From the IMG/VR virus record IMGVR_UViG_3300042368_001852, positions 1 to 34,290 of that record: 34,290 nucleotides of DNA; one strand, given 5' to 3'. The position numbers were made by a program, and so were the translations under genes. This document shows, piece after piece, positions 1 to 8,489 of this stretch. Within the stretch, counting starts at the first letter, position 1. Each line of letters starts with the position of its first letter. This DNA is from a virus. The notes beneath the pieces were generated by a model that saw only the letters and a program-made list of their open reading frames with translations, was not told where the DNA came from and made no database searches.

Positions 1-29
1 AGAGCAATGCTGGCCAGGTCGCGGCGCAT
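1..29 (-). CDS. 5' end of an unidentified virion gene (partial)
   Basis: An ATG on the minus strand at position 29 overlaps the TGA stop of the upstream cement-protein gene in an ATGA arrangement. It opens a frame reading MRRDLASIA before the window ends. The tight coupling suggests the next gene of the head operon. Too little is visible to assign a family. Genes in this position often encode head-tail connector proteins, but that is only a guess from synteny. Confidence 0.4.
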
Positions 30-391
30 CAGACCACCGCTTCGTTCAGCTTCACCCGGGCCGCCGCATCCGTTGTGGCCTTGGCCACCGCGAACACGCC
101 GATCAGGGTGTTGTTGGTGCTGACGGGGGTGACGCGCTTGTTGGTGTTGTCCCAGTAGGCCTTAGCCCCCTGGGTGGCGTCGGTGCCGGCGCCGGTGGCA
201 GCCACCAGGCCATAGACGCTTTCCGTGTGGATGTTGATCACGTCGTTCTGCGCGCCATCCACAACGCACACGCCGAAGATGCTGCCGACCAACACACCCT
301 CGCCCGACTTGCGGGCGTAGGGCAGTGTGACCTCCAGGTAGTCGCCTTCCTGGACATAGCCCAGGCCGGTGCTCGGATCGAAACCTTTCAT
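29..391 (-). CDS. Capsid cement/decoration protein, DUF2190 family
   Basis: This 120-residue protein resembles the DUF2190 family, small beta-rich proteins that decorate or stabilise phage capsids. Family-like features are the early stretch YVQEGDYLEVTLPY, the central SIFGVCVVDGA and the closing VKLNEAVV. Its length is normal for the family. It lies 36 bp downstream of the capsid gene, the usual place for a decoration protein. The ATG start is preceded by GAGAGG at a sensible distance. The family call is from recognition of the pattern; binding to the capsid is inferred. Confidence 0.8.
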   Translation of the reverse strand: MKGFDPSTGLGYVQEGDYLEVTLPYARKSGEGVLVGSIFGVCVVDGAQNDVINIHTESVYGLVAATGAGTDATQGAKAYWDNTNKRVTPVSTNNTLIGVFAVAKATTDAAARVKLNEAVV

Positions 392-427
392 GGTGTCCTC
401 TCAATAGGGTGATCAGGAAGCCGGCGA

Positions 428-2323
428 TCAGACGCCGGAGGAACGGTAGAAGCCGTAGTGGTGCGGCACCATGCAGCCGAAGTCGTGACGCAGGTAGGTC
501 ACGATGCCATCGGGGTCGCGCTTGATCTCCGAGGAGATCGTCGGACCGCCTTCCCCTTCCAGGTTGCCGTAGACAATGTTCTCCACGCCAAGGCCATCGC
601 CAGCGAGATACCACTGAGGGCTGCCGTTGAGGCGAGGCTCAACGATCTTCTGGACGTAATTGGAGAAGATGTTGACGTTGCTGGTCTGGTTCGGGGTGAT
701 GGTGGTGTTGAACTTGTCGAACGCAGTCTCCAGCGAGGTGGGGAGAAGGATGTAACGCGCCTGCACGTACAGCTGGGTTCCCTCAAAACCCTTCTGGTTG
801 TACATCTTTTCTCGTGCATCCGAGAAAGACGTTTCACCGATCACGCCAGTGCCGGTGTTGGCATGGTCTGCGTGGAACAGCGCCTTGCCGTCCATCATGC
901 ACTTGGCATTCCCGGTGAGCAGGGCCCACACCATGTTCGCCTCAAGAGTGGCGACACCACGACCCAGAACGTCAACCGCCCTGGTGATGTAACCAAGGTT
1001 GTCGTTGATGATCAGCCGGCGGCCGATCTTCAGGCCGCTGCCAAACTCGGAGATCGACCAGGAACCCTGCTGCTCCTTGATCGTCCCGAACTTGTATTCG
1101 CCGCCTTCCTTGATCTCCTGGGGGATGATCTGGCCACCGACTTCCATCTCTCGCATCTCGCGGAAGTCGGGAAGGTTACGCTGCGTCGCCAGTGGGCGCC
1201 AGGTTTGGCGCTCCGGCGCATAGGCGGCTTTCAGGCTCACGCGCTGGATGCTGGCCATCAGCAGCGGGAAGTCGCTGGTGGAATGCAGCGCGCGCTCAGC
1301 GAGGTCGCTCTTGTTCATCCCGCGATGGGAGATACCGGCCAGCTCCAGGCTGTCGCGGCACAGATCCAGCAGCGTGCTGCCTCGGTACTCGCGCGCGCCG
1401 CCCTCGTCCTCGCCGCCGAATCCAGCACGGGCTTTCAGATGGTCGAGCTTCGCGGCGAAGCGCTTCTCGCCATGGTCGAGGGTGACTTCCACGCGGCTGG
1501 TGCCGGCCGAAGACTGGCGCTCGGTGGTGGATCGGGCGTCGATCAGCTCAGCGCGGGCCTGGTCCAGGGCCACGCCACGCTCAATCAGGCCGTGGGCGAT
1601 GGTGTCCTCCACGCCCAGCTTGCGGGCTGCATCGAGGATGCCGGCCGCCCGGCGGCGCTCCTCCGCGCGGATCTGCTCCACATCCACCGAAGCAGGCGCA
1701 GGGGCGGCGGGGGGAGCAGCGGGCGCAGCGGCCCGGGTTTCGATGGTGGTCTCAGGCGCAGGCTCAGCGGCCGGCGCCCCCTGGTTCAGTTCAGCCATGG
1801 ATCGCTCCGTTGGGGTGGGGGTGGGCTCCTCCGAGCGCACCTGGGAACCGGCGTCGGCCGGAATTGGGACCAGCGAGAGCTCATAGGGCTCCCAGTCCAC
1901 AGCGCGCTCGACCGGCGTCGTGCCGGTCTCGTCGCGCTCCGTCTTGTGGACCTTGTAGCCCACGCTGACGTTGCGGTAGATGCCGTCGCGCACGTCCTGG
2001 AAGATCGGCTCGACGTCATCCCGCGAGCTGAACTTCACCAGGGCACGGCCCTCGGTTCCACTCAGCCAGGCGCGCAGCACAACCCCGATCTGGTCTCGGA
2101 GGTCGTAGCTGCTGTGCGAGTTCAGCAGCGGCGCACCAGCGTTCAGCCGGTCCAGACGAACTGCACCAGGCTGCAAGCTGAGCTCCTCGATGTAGTCGCC
2201 GCGAGACCAGCTCGCGCGCTTCACCTGGGCCCCAGTCGTCCACACCATCTCGACCGTCCGCTCCTCGACGTTGATCGTCGATGGCTCGAACATCGCCCTG
2301 GTGTGTAGCAACTGATCCGCCAT
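428..2323 (-). CDS. Prohead protease-major capsid protein fusion
   Basis: The 631-residue product joins a prohead maturation protease of the HK97/U35 type to a major capsid protein. Protease signatures lie in residues 1-170: the strand around LLNSHSSYDL (candidate His catalytic region) and the segment WEPYELSLVPIPAD, typical of this protease fold. A Pro/Ala-rich linker and a charged helical delta-like segment (about 176-300) follow, then the capsid shell domain (about 320-631). Such fusions are known in Mu-like and related phages. A good SD (AGGAGA) precedes the ATG. A second ATG at codon 176, with GGAG upstream, could allow separate production of scaffold plus capsid. The gene sits between the portal and cement genes in the head operon. 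Confidence 0.9.
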   Translation of the reverse strand: MADQLLHTRAMFEPSTINVEERTVEMVWTTGAQVKRASWSRGDYIEELSLQPGAVRLDRLNAGAPLLNSHSSYDLRDQIGVVLRAWLSGTEGRALVKFSSRDDVEPIFQDVRDGIYRNVSVGYKVHKTERDETGTTPVERAVDWEPYELSLVPIPADAGSQVRSEEPTPTPTERSMAELNQGAPAAEPAPETTIETRAAAPAAPPAAPAPASVDVEQIRAEERRRAAGILDAARKLGVEDTIAHGLIERGVALDQARAELIDARSTTERQSSAGTSRVEVTLDHGEKRFAAKLDHLKARAGFGGEDEGGAREYRGSTLLDLCRDSLELAGISHRGMNKSDLAERALHSTSDFPLLMASIQRVSLKAAYAPERQTWRPLATQRNLPDFREMREMEVGGQIIPQEIKEGGEYKFGTIKEQQGSWSISEFGSGLKIGRRLIINDNLGYITRAVDVLGRGVATLEANMVWALLTGNAKCMMDGKALFHADHANTGTGVIGETSFSDAREKMYNQKGFEGTQLYVQARYILLPTSLETAFDKFNTTITPNQTSNVNIFSNYVQKIVEPRLNGSPQWYLAGDGLGVENIVYGNLEGEGGPTISSEIKRDPDGIVTYLRHDFGCMVPHHYGFYRSSGV

Positions 2324-2347
2324 TGCCGTCTCCTACGCTCTCAGATT

Positions 2348-3898
2348 CTAGGGGGTGTTCCCAGCAGAGGCCCCGGCCGCCGGGGCCGGCACCATCTGCA
2401 GGGGCGGCGCACCGGTCGGCGGCAGCGCCGTGCCAGCCGGGCGGCCCTGCGTCAGGCCAGCGGCCGACACCTTCCGCGGGTCGATGTCCAGGGTGATGCC
2501 AGCTTCATCCATCAGGACCATCCACTCCTGCCACAGCAGGATCACGTCCTCCGGCTCGTAGCCCTCCGCGCGGATCGCCTCCTGCGGAGGCAGCAGGCCG
2601 CTGCGGATTCGGTCGCGGATGCTCGTGATCTCCGACTGCGGATCGAACAGCTCGCGCTTCGGCGGCGTCCAGTCGCCCACCAGGCCGTCGGTGTTCGTTC
2701 CCACCACACTCATCGCCGTGGCGGCCCACTGCCACACCCTGCGGAACACCGTCGGCTCCAGCGTCTGCCACGTCTCCGCCTTCAGCCGGCGCTGGAACCC
2801 GATCCAACCCATCCGGCCCTGCGTGAAGCTGCCCCCGGTGTAGTCGCCGGTGAGCTCCTCGTAGGTGATGCCGATCCCCGCCGCGACCTCCAACAGGTAG
2901 ACCTTGATCTGCTGCGGCAGCTCGTTCGTCGCCGGCGGGCTGATCGTCCTGATGTCCTGCCCGGGGCCCAACGTCACGATCCCGCCCGGCTCGATCTTCG
3001 TGCCGATCGTGCTCTTCTGGTTGCCCATCCCATCCATGTCTACGATCGCGACCGCAAGGCATGCGGCAACCTTCTCCTTCAGCAGCCGCGAGTCCATCAG
3101 GTCCTGCAGGTCGCGCAGCCGCAGCAGCACCGGCGCCAGGCACGACACGCCCCGAGACATCCCGGGGCGCTCCGCCGTGAACAGGTGGATGATCTGCCCC
3201 GCCGGCACGGTGTTGCTCAGCACGCTCGTCACCCGGTGCGCGCTCTCGCCAGGGTGGTAGTTGTAGAGCCAGTAGTGGCTCGCCTTGTCCTCTGCGTCGT
3301 AGACGATCCCGCGCTTGGTGTAGCTGCCGCTCTCGCCGCCCGGTGTGTCGTGCGACTCGTCGATCCAGTCCGCCTCCATCACCTGGAGCTGCAGCGGCAC
3401 CCGCAGGCCCAGCCGCCGCATCGTCGCGCTGCTCGGTGTCCGCGCGCGGATCAGCACCTCGCCGCTGCCCTTCCACGCCTGGACCACCTGGGCCATCAGC
3501 CCGTCGAAGTTCGCCTTGCCGTAGTAGTCGCACTGCAGCGGATCGGCCATCCAGGCCTGCATCAGCTGCGTCACATCGCGGCCGCGGCGGCCATTGCGCC
3601 GGCCGCCCTTCGCCTTGAAGCTCCACCCCTCGCCGATCAGGTTGTCGGCCCACACCAGGATCGCCTTCCGCGCCCACGGGTTGTTGCGGATCTGCTCGCG
3701 CGCGCGGTCGCGGATGTCCGCGAAGCCCATGGCGCTGATCGCATCCGCCGATCCCCGCTGCACCATCCAGCTGTCGGTGCGCCGGCCCCGGCCCGCCGCC
3801 GAATACTTGCGCATCTCCTCCAGCTGGAGGCGGGCCGTCTCACGGCGCAGCGCCGCGCGAGGGGCAATGGCGGCCAGCAGCTGCTCGATCGGGTTCAT
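2348..3898 (-). CDS. Portal protein, lambda gpB family
   Basis: This 516-residue protein would form the dodecameric ring at the capsid vertex through which DNA is packaged and ejected. Family features include the N-terminal RDRAREQIRNNPWARKAI segment, the central VMEADWIDES region, the stretch around GIVYDAEDKASHYWLY, and GGSFTQGRMGWIGFQRRL near two-thirds of the length. These are typical of the lambda-B portal family. Length matches lambda gpB (533). The start ATG overlaps the gpW-like stop in an ATGA junction. The C-terminal 40 residues are Pro/Ala/Gly-rich and probably disordered. Terminase lies upstream and the protease-capsid gene downstream. Confidence 0.93.
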   Translation of the reverse strand: MNPIEQLLAAIAPRAALRRETARLQLEEMRKYSAAGRGRRTDSWMVQRGSADAISAMGFADIRDRAREQIRNNPWARKAILVWADNLIGEGWSFKAKGGRRNGRRGRDVTQLMQAWMADPLQCDYYGKANFDGLMAQVVQAWKGSGEVLIRARTPSSATMRRLGLRVPLQLQVMEADWIDESHDTPGGESGSYTKRGIVYDAEDKASHYWLYNYHPGESAHRVTSVLSNTVPAGQIIHLFTAERPGMSRGVSCLAPVLLRLRDLQDLMDSRLLKEKVAACLAVAIVDMDGMGNQKSTIGTKIEPGGIVTLGPGQDIRTISPPATNELPQQIKVYLLEVAAGIGITYEELTGDYTGGSFTQGRMGWIGFQRRLKAETWQTLEPTVFRRVWQWAATAMSVVGTNTDGLVGDWTPPKRELFDPQSEITSIRDRIRSGLLPPQEAIRAEGYEPEDVILLWQEWMVLMDEAGITLDIDPRKVSAAGLTQGRPAGTALPPTGAPPLQMVPAPAAGASAGNTP

Positions 3899-4104
3899 TC
3901 GTAGTCCCGCACGAACGTGGGGTAGTCGATGCGCACCACCGGCGATGTGGTGGCCGCCAGGCTGCTCATGATCATCGCCCGGGCCTTCAGCATCTGCTCC
4001 ATCGACTGGTAGGTGACTTCCTTGTCCTCGTACTTGACCTTCAGGTAGCCGCTCGCGATCGCTTGCTCGATCGCTCCCAGGTCCGCCTGCGTGAACGTGC
4101 TCAT
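3895..4104 (-). CDS. Head-tail joining protein, gpW-like
   Basis: A 69-residue protein with the hallmarks of the gpW family: an N-terminal helix, a short central hairpin (YLKVKYEDKEVTYQSMEQM) and a second helix, ending in a polar tail. In lambda, gpW plugs the portal after packaging and helps neck assembly. Length matches lambda gpW (68). It sits between the terminase large subunit and the portal gene, exactly as in lambda (A-W-B). The call rests on size, pattern and synteny; overlap with the portal start indicates translational coupling. Confidence 0.82.
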   Translation of the reverse strand: MSTFTQADLGAIEQAIASGYLKVKYEDKEVTYQSMEQMLKARAMIMSSLAATTSPVVRIDYPTFVRDYE

Positions 4105-4128
4105 CGAGGCCCTCGCCGTCGCTTCATG

Positions 4129-6060
4129 CTATCGGTCCCAGAACGAGGATCCGCCATCATGATCCTCGGCCGGCCCATCATCCCGCGACGTCGGCTGATC
4201 CGCCTCGGCAACCAGCAGCGGCACCCCACCTCGCTCCTCTGCCCACCGGGCATCGCTCCACCGATCGGCGCCCACCAGTGCCGCCGCGGCCCGCGCATAG
4301 ACCCGGCAGTCGAGCGCCTCGTTTCGTGGCCGGGTCTTGATCCACTCGAACCGGTTGTAGCCCCGCCGGTCGATCGTGTTCGTCAGCCGCTCCGCGCACA
4401 GCTGCCGGAACCATTCCTCGCCGTGCTGGGGGAAGTGGCACCAGCCGTGGGGCAATCCCTCGCCCTCCTCTGGCAGGCCACGGCGCAGCCAGCCGTAGAG
4501 CTCGCTCTTTGCCGTGCTTGATCCCACCGGCCACACCTTCACGCCACCGCGCAGGGCCTTCCCGTTCCGCAGCACTTCCACGCGCCCCGGCGTGCCGATG
4601 ATCGACGTCTGGCTGTCGGGGCCGCCCTTCACGGCGATCACCCGGTTGCCGGCCTGGCTCCGCACCCACCGATAGACCTCCTGGCTCCTGAAGCCCGAGT
4701 CGATCGCCGTCATCCTGATCGGCAGCCGCTGGCCATCGCCCCGGCCGAACTCCGACCGGATGAACTTCGACAGCTCGCGCCACACCGCAGGCTGCGCCGT
4801 GTCGCCAGCCAGCACCTGAAAATCCAGGCTCCAGCTCTCCATCCCAGGGCCCCAGCCCACGATCTCCAGCTCGAGGCGGTCCATCTGCACGTCCACCCCG
4901 CAGGTGATGAACGCCACCTGCTCCGGCACCGTGCCGATCTCGTAGAGCTCCCGGCGGTTGTAGAGCGCCTCCCAGTCGGGGGCTTCGCCGTCGCAGTTGT
5001 ACGGCAGGGCCAGCACCGTGTTGACGAACGGCTGCTCCTTCGACGGGTCGTCCTTCGTCTTGGTGAACTCCAGGACCGCCTGACTCCAGCTGAACCAGCC
5101 CAGGGGTGAGTAGAGCGCGTTGCAGTGGTAGCCCTGGTGGAGGGTTCGCTCCGGGAACTTCGCCTCCCACCAATCGTCCTCCCACACCTCCGGGTCGTAC
5201 CACCAGGCCTTGGTGTCCTCGCTGATCCCCTCGCCGCATTCCACGCAGATCAACACCGGCGGCACCGTCAGCCGTTCCGGCAGGCCCGGGTCCTTCTCGT
5301 CCCACCGCATCTGCTCCCACTCCAGCGGCTGCCGGTGCCCGCAGTGGGGGCACGGCAGCTTCAGCGTGTTCTGGCTGCTCTCCTCCCACTTGCCCCAGAT
5401 CGCGCTCGTGCCCGCCAGCTTCGGCGTCGAGGTGTTTGCCTGCTTGCCACGGATGCCGAACGTCCGGCGGCGCGCGTTCACAACCGCCAGCGGGCTGCCC
5501 TCCTCGTCGACGTTCAACGGCCAGCGGTCGATCTCATCGTTCGCCGCGAACCGGATCGGCATCGACGCCAGGCCGCTCGCCGCGTTCGCACCGCGCATGC
5601 TCAGCTGACCGTTCGGGAAGTCCTTCTGCAGGATCGTGTTGCCGCTGTCGCGCGACTTCGACTCCTTGACCTTCTCTCGAAGCGCTGGCGTCGCTTCGAT
5701 CATCGGTTGGATCCTCGTCTTTGAGTATTCCTTCGCGCGGTCAATCGTCGGCTGGACGTAGAGGGTCGGCCCAGGCGCGATGTCCATGATGTAGCCGATC
5801 CAGTTGTTCAGGCCCTCGGATTTCCCCATCTGGCTGCCGAACACCAGCGTCACCTCCTGCACCTTGCTGGTGACCGACAGGTCATCCATCGGCCGCCGCA
5901 GGTACGGGGTCCGCGTGGTCTTCCACGGGCCGTGCTCGCTGCTCGCCTTCGGGCTAAGCCACCGCCGCTGGTCCGCCCACTGGCTCACCGTCAGCAGCGG
6001 GTCCGGCCGCAGGCCCTCCCAGAACGACCTCTCGACCGCCTCAGCTGTTGCCAGCGCCAT
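4129..6060 (-). CDS. Terminase large subunit, lambda GpA family
   Basis: The ATPase-nuclease motor that cuts concatemeric DNA and pumps it into proheads. Counting from the ATG at 6060, residues 75-83 (GSQMGKSEG) form the phosphate-binding loop typical of GpA terminases, and FAANDEIDRWP provides the acidic Walker B site. The C-terminal half, starting near CGVDVQMDRLELEIVGWG, is the RNase H-like nuclease. The protein is 643 residues, close to lambda gpA (641). I chose 6060 over an upstream TTG because GGAGG lies 9 nt before this ATG. It overlaps the small-subunit gene by 20 bp, a usual arrangement for the terminase pair. Confidence 0.95.
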   Translation of the reverse strand: MALATAEAVERSFWEGLRPDPLLTVSQWADQRRWLSPKASSEHGPWKTTRTPYLRRPMDDLSVTSKVQEVTLVFGSQMGKSEGLNNWIGYIMDIAPGPTLYVQPTIDRAKEYSKTRIQPMIEATPALREKVKESKSRDSGNTILQKDFPNGQLSMRGANAASGLASMPIRFAANDEIDRWPLNVDEEGSPLAVVNARRRTFGIRGKQANTSTPKLAGTSAIWGKWEESSQNTLKLPCPHCGHRQPLEWEQMRWDEKDPGLPERLTVPPVLICVECGEGISEDTKAWWYDPEVWEDDWWEAKFPERTLHQGYHCNALYSPLGWFSWSQAVLEFTKTKDDPSKEQPFVNTVLALPYNCDGEAPDWEALYNRRELYEIGTVPEQVAFITCGVDVQMDRLELEIVGWGPGMESWSLDFQVLAGDTAQPAVWRELSKFIRSEFGRGDGQRLPIRMTAIDSGFRSQEVYRWVRSQAGNRVIAVKGGPDSQTSIIGTPGRVEVLRNGKALRGGVKVWPVGSSTAKSELYGWLRRGLPEEGEGLPHGWCHFPQHGEEWFRQLCAERLTNTIDRRGYNRFEWIKTRPRNEALDCRVYARAAAALVGADRWSDARWAEERGGVPLLVAEADQPTSRDDGPAEDHDGGSSFWDR

Positions 6061-6622
6061 CCGCCAATGCCTCCAGTGCTCCGACCAGGTGCCGGTCAAT
6101 CACGAGCAGCACATCCGCCCGCTGGTCCGGCGTCAGCCCGCCGGCCGCCTTCGCAATCTCGCCGATCATCTGCGGGCCGATCCGCAGCACCGCATCACGT
6201 ACACGCCGGCCAGACTCGAACCGCACCCGGTTCATCTCCTCCGCGCTCACCAGCTTGCCGCTGCGCTCCTCGAACTCCAGCTGCAGCAGCTTCGCCTGGT
6301 AGGCGGTCTTGATCGCCTGGCCCTGGGCCATCGTCGGCATGCTAGCCGGCGGGCCATGCCCAGCCGGTGGGGCCGTCGTCCCGTGCGCCACCTTCGCCGC
6401 GGCCGCCGCCATCTGCCGCTGCCGGCCCGCCTTGATCGCCTCGCCCTGCCGGTACTGCGGCGCGGTGTTCCGCCCCCACTCCTCGTTCGCAATCGCCGGA
6501 TCGATCACCCATCCACGGCCCTCGCGCTTCGCTCCCTGCTTGATCCGGCCGTCAGCAATCGCCTTCCTGACTGCCTGCGGCACTACGCCAACCTGGGCTG
6601 CATAGTCCGCGAGCTTCAGCAC
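6041..6622 (-). CDS. Terminase small subunit, Nu1-like
   Basis: This 193-residue protein begins with a winged-helix-like module (LADYAAQVGVVPQAVRKAI, then a basic wing GAKREGRGWVIDP) resembling the DNA-recognition domain of lambda Nu1, which binds the cos/packaging site. The middle is Ala/Arg-rich, and a C-terminal helical domain (from about 90) contains EFEERSGKLVSAEEMNRVRFESGR, a pattern found in Nu1-like proteins that assemble with the large subunit. The start is GTG at 6622 with GGAG just upstream, overlapping the previous gene by 7 bp. The terminase large subunit follows immediately. Confidence 0.85.
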   Translation of the reverse strand: MLKLADYAAQVGVVPQAVRKAIADGRIKQGAKREGRGWVIDPAIANEEWGRNTAPQYRQGEAIKAGRQRQMAAAAAKVAHGTTAPPAGHGPPASMPTMAQGQAIKTAYQAKLLQLEFEERSGKLVSAEEMNRVRFESGRRVRDAVLRIGPQMIGEIAKAAGGLTPDQRADVLLVIDRHLVGALEALADGAGNS

Positions 6623-6918
6623 GACTCCACGGTGTACCCGAACAGGTGCAAGGTTGATTGCAGCGACAGGCTACTGCCCGCTTCCACGCCTCCCAGGCCG
6701 GCGATCTGCACCTTCTCCGGCGCGCTCACCAGGCCCGCCACCAGGTGGGCCAGCTGCTCGGGCCTGACGGACGTCCAGCCCTCGCCCCGCAGCATCCCGT
6801 CCACCGTCGTCTCGTCGCCCTGCTCGCCCAGCTCCACACGCAGCGGCGACGCCACCACCACACCACAACTCCAGCTGGCCCCGAACCGGATCGCCTGGAC
6901 GCTGATCATCATGCTCAT
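6616..6918 (-). CDS. Hypothetical protein upstream of terminase
   Basis: I do not recognise this 100-residue protein. It has a predicted beta-rich N-terminus (ISVQAIRFGASWSCGVVVASPL) and a leucine-rich C-terminal part, no obvious membrane segment and no enzyme motif. It is translationally coupled to the Nu1-like gene (7-bp overlap) and lies 15 bp after the ParB-like remnant, so it belongs to the packaging operon. Coding is supported by the tight packing and the unbroken frame. Function is unknown; a packaging accessory role is only a positional guess. Confidence 0.6.
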   Translation of the reverse strand: MSMMISVQAIRFGASWSCGVVVASPLRVELGEQGDETTVDGMLRGEGWTSVRPEQLAHLVAGLVSAPEKVQIAGLGGVEAGSSLSLQSTLHLFGYTVESC

Positions 6919-6933
6919 GTCGTCCGCCGCACC

Positions 6934-7272
6934 CTAGCCCTTGCCGGGTACCCACGCCCTGTTCAGCGCACCGGCCCGGCCCTTCGTCACCTGCGACGGC
7001 ATCCCCGCACGGTTCACCAGGCGCGTCACCTCCTCGCGCTCCATCCCCAGCCGCTTCTGGATCTCGCGCGCCGGCACACCCTCGGCCACCATCCCCCGCA
7101 CGATGTCCGCCATCCGCACCACCGCATGGGTGCCCCGGGCCCGGTTGTGCCGGATCGTGCTCATCATCCGATGCACAGGGTCCAGCAGCACCTGCACCGT
7201 CGGCACCAGCCCACCCGTCAGCGCTGCCACCCGCCGGTCACCGCTCACCGTCCACCGGTGGAAGCCGTCCAC
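6934..7272 (-). CDS. ParB-like protein lacking its N-terminus (possible remnant)
   Basis: The frame opens at GTG with VDGFHRW (V read as M if used as start). It continues through GDRRVAALTGGLVP and IRHNRARGTHAVVRMADIV, a signature I associate with ParB/Srx-fold phage proteins, then a helix-turn-helix-like segment (GVPAREIQKRLGMEREEVTRLV). Full members carry further ParB-fold residues before the DGFHRW motif; here an in-frame stop lies about 30 codons upstream and those residues are absent. It overlaps the preceding cupin-like frame by 35 bp. It could be a functional short HTH protein or the 3' part of a gene truncated by a deletion. The family assignment is moderately sure. Confidence 0.6.
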   Translation of the reverse strand: MDGFHRWTVSGDRRVAALTGGLVPTVQVLLDPVHRMMSTIRHNRARGTHAVVRMADIVRGMVAEGVPAREIQKRLGMEREEVTRLVNRAGMPSQVTKGRAGALNRAWVPGKG

Positions 7273-7594
7273 GCTCCTCCAGCGGCCCGCCGAGCACCAC
7301 CATCCCCAGCCATCCGTGCCGGCTGATCACCAGCCCCTGGCTCAGGTCCTGACCCACCGGCCGCACCTCACACTTCCCCGGCAACGACGCATACATCCCA
7401 GCCGTCAGCACGTGCGGCCATGCCCCCGACTGCCGCACCACCAGCGCGCCCTGGCTGCAAAACACGAACTGCGTCGCGTCCTCGCCCAGCACCAGGGCCC
7501 CGTCATCCACTCCCCACACCCTCAGGCCCGGCAGCTCCCGCAGCAGGCCATGCCCCGTCTTCAGCTCCTCGAATGCCTCATCCCGCTCGGTCAT
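7238..7594 (-). CDS. Cupin-like protein, apparently C-terminally shortened
   Basis: This 118-residue protein shows a beta-rich pattern with regularly spaced Gly and Pro (FVFCSQGALVVRQSG, MYASLPGKCEV, GLVISRHGWLGMVVLGGP), suggesting a single cupin-type barrel. It ends abruptly after EERGRLPPVDGER. I associate similar N-terminal halves with longer bicupin-like proteins in which the strand GRL continues into a second domain, so this copy may have lost it. The ATG overlaps the ParB-like stop by 17 bp. No metal-binding residue set is obvious. Function is unknown. Confidence 0.5.
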   Translation of the reverse strand: MTERDEAFEELKTGHGLLRELPGLRVWGVDDGALVLGEDATQFVFCSQGALVVRQSGAWPHVLTAGMYASLPGKCEVRPVGQDLSQGLVISRHGWLGMVVLGGPLEERGRLPPVDGER

Positions 7595-8309
7595 CCAGCC
7601 ACTCCCTGCACACCTGGGCCAGCGCCTCTGCCGTGCCCTCCAGCCCGTGCCGATTCTTCGCCGCGGCCACCGCCATCAGCACCTGCTCGCGGTCATCCCA
7701 CCGCATGCTCGCGCTGAACACGTGCCGCTCCTCCACCTCGCCGCTCTCCGCCGTCGCGTCGGCGTCCTTGTCGTCCTGCTCCAGATCCAGGCCCAGGCCG
7801 CCCTGCCCCTGGTCCTCCGGCTCCGCCCGCTCCGTCACCGGCGCCAGCGGCTGCGACAGCTGCTCGAACGCCCCCAGCTCCAGGCCATCGGTCAGCCGCC
7901 GCAGGTCGTCGTCACTGAAGCCCAGCGCGCCCAGGTCGAACTCCGCCTCCATCAGCGCGCCCAGCTCCTCCGCCAGCCGCTCCTCATCCCACCCAGCGTT
8001 CTCCGCGATCTTGTTGTCGGCCAGGACATAGGCCCGCCGCTCCTCCGGCGTCAGGTGGTCGAGCACCACCACCGGCACCTGCTGCATCCCCAGCTCGCGG
8101 GCCGCCATCAGCCGGCCATGGCCCGCCAGGATCCCGTTCTCCCCGTCCACCAGGATGGGCGCCAGGAACCCGAACCGCTGGATGCTCGCCGCCAGCTGCG
8201 CCACCTGCGCTGCGCTGTGGGTCCGCGCGTTCCCCTCGAACGGCACCAGCCGCTCCACCGGCCAGAGCTCGATCCGCTCCGCCATCCGCGGCGTCAACGC
8301 CTTCCCCAT
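7578..8309 (-). CDS. ParB-like nuclease/Srx-domain protein
   Basis: A 243-residue protein with a clear ParB N-terminal domain: VERLVPFEGNARTHSAAQV, SIQRFGFLAPILVD and GHGRLMAAREL, the last corresponding to the nucleotide-binding/GHRR-type motif. A family-typical LADNKIAENAGWDEERL helix follows. The middle is acidic and low-complexity, and the C-terminal 60 residues are unassigned. Similar phage proteins often sit next to terminase or methyltransferase genes and have been linked to DNA modification or nicking. I place the start at 8309 because AGGAGGGGAG lies directly before this ATG; an upstream GTG (8393) would run through two palindromes. It heads the packaging operon. Confidence 0.85.
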   Translation of the reverse strand: MGKALTPRMAERIELWPVERLVPFEGNARTHSAAQVAQLAASIQRFGFLAPILVDGENGILAGHGRLMAARELGMQQVPVVVLDHLTPEERRAYVLADNKIAENAGWDEERLAEELGALMEAEFDLGALGFSDDDLRRLTDGLELGAFEQLSQPLAPVTERAEPEDQGQGGLGLDLEQDDKDADATAESGEVEERHVFSASMRWDDREQVLMAVAAAKNRHGLEGTAEALAQVCREWLDDRAG

Positions 8310-8357
8310 CTCCCCTCCTGGCACCAGGCCCGAACCATAGGCCCGCCATTGCGCCAC

Positions 8358-8378
8358 GTTGCGCAACGGTTGCGCAAC
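8358..8378. repeat. Tandem pair of GTTGCGCAAC palindromes
   Basis: Two perfect 10-bp palindromes, at 8358-8367 and 8369-8378, are separated by one base, 49-69 bp upstream of the ParB-like start codon. The centre-to-centre distance is 11 bp, about one helical turn, which suits side-by-side protein dimers. A matching pair lies at 8605-8636. Candidates for the binding protein are the adjacent ParB-like protein, the small terminase or a transcription regulator; the sequence alone does not decide. Confidence 0.7.
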
Positions 8379-8489
8379 CGCACGCGCGATCACGGCCCAT
8401 ACTTCCTGCCCAGTTTTTCGCTCAGAACCCCCGCAACACCGCGATCCCTGAAACCGGGATTCCCGGGGTTTGGGCTCAGATCCCAGTCA

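Noticed and set aside
458-2308. Long open frame on the plus strand opposite the protease-capsid gene
   Set aside because: It is the antisense shadow of a clear capsid gene; high GC content keeps such frames open. It has no recognisable domain and no start signal.
2505-3677. 390-codon minus-strand frame inside the portal gene
   Set aside because: An alternative frame of the portal gene, rich in Gly/Ala/Arg/Asp, with no domain.
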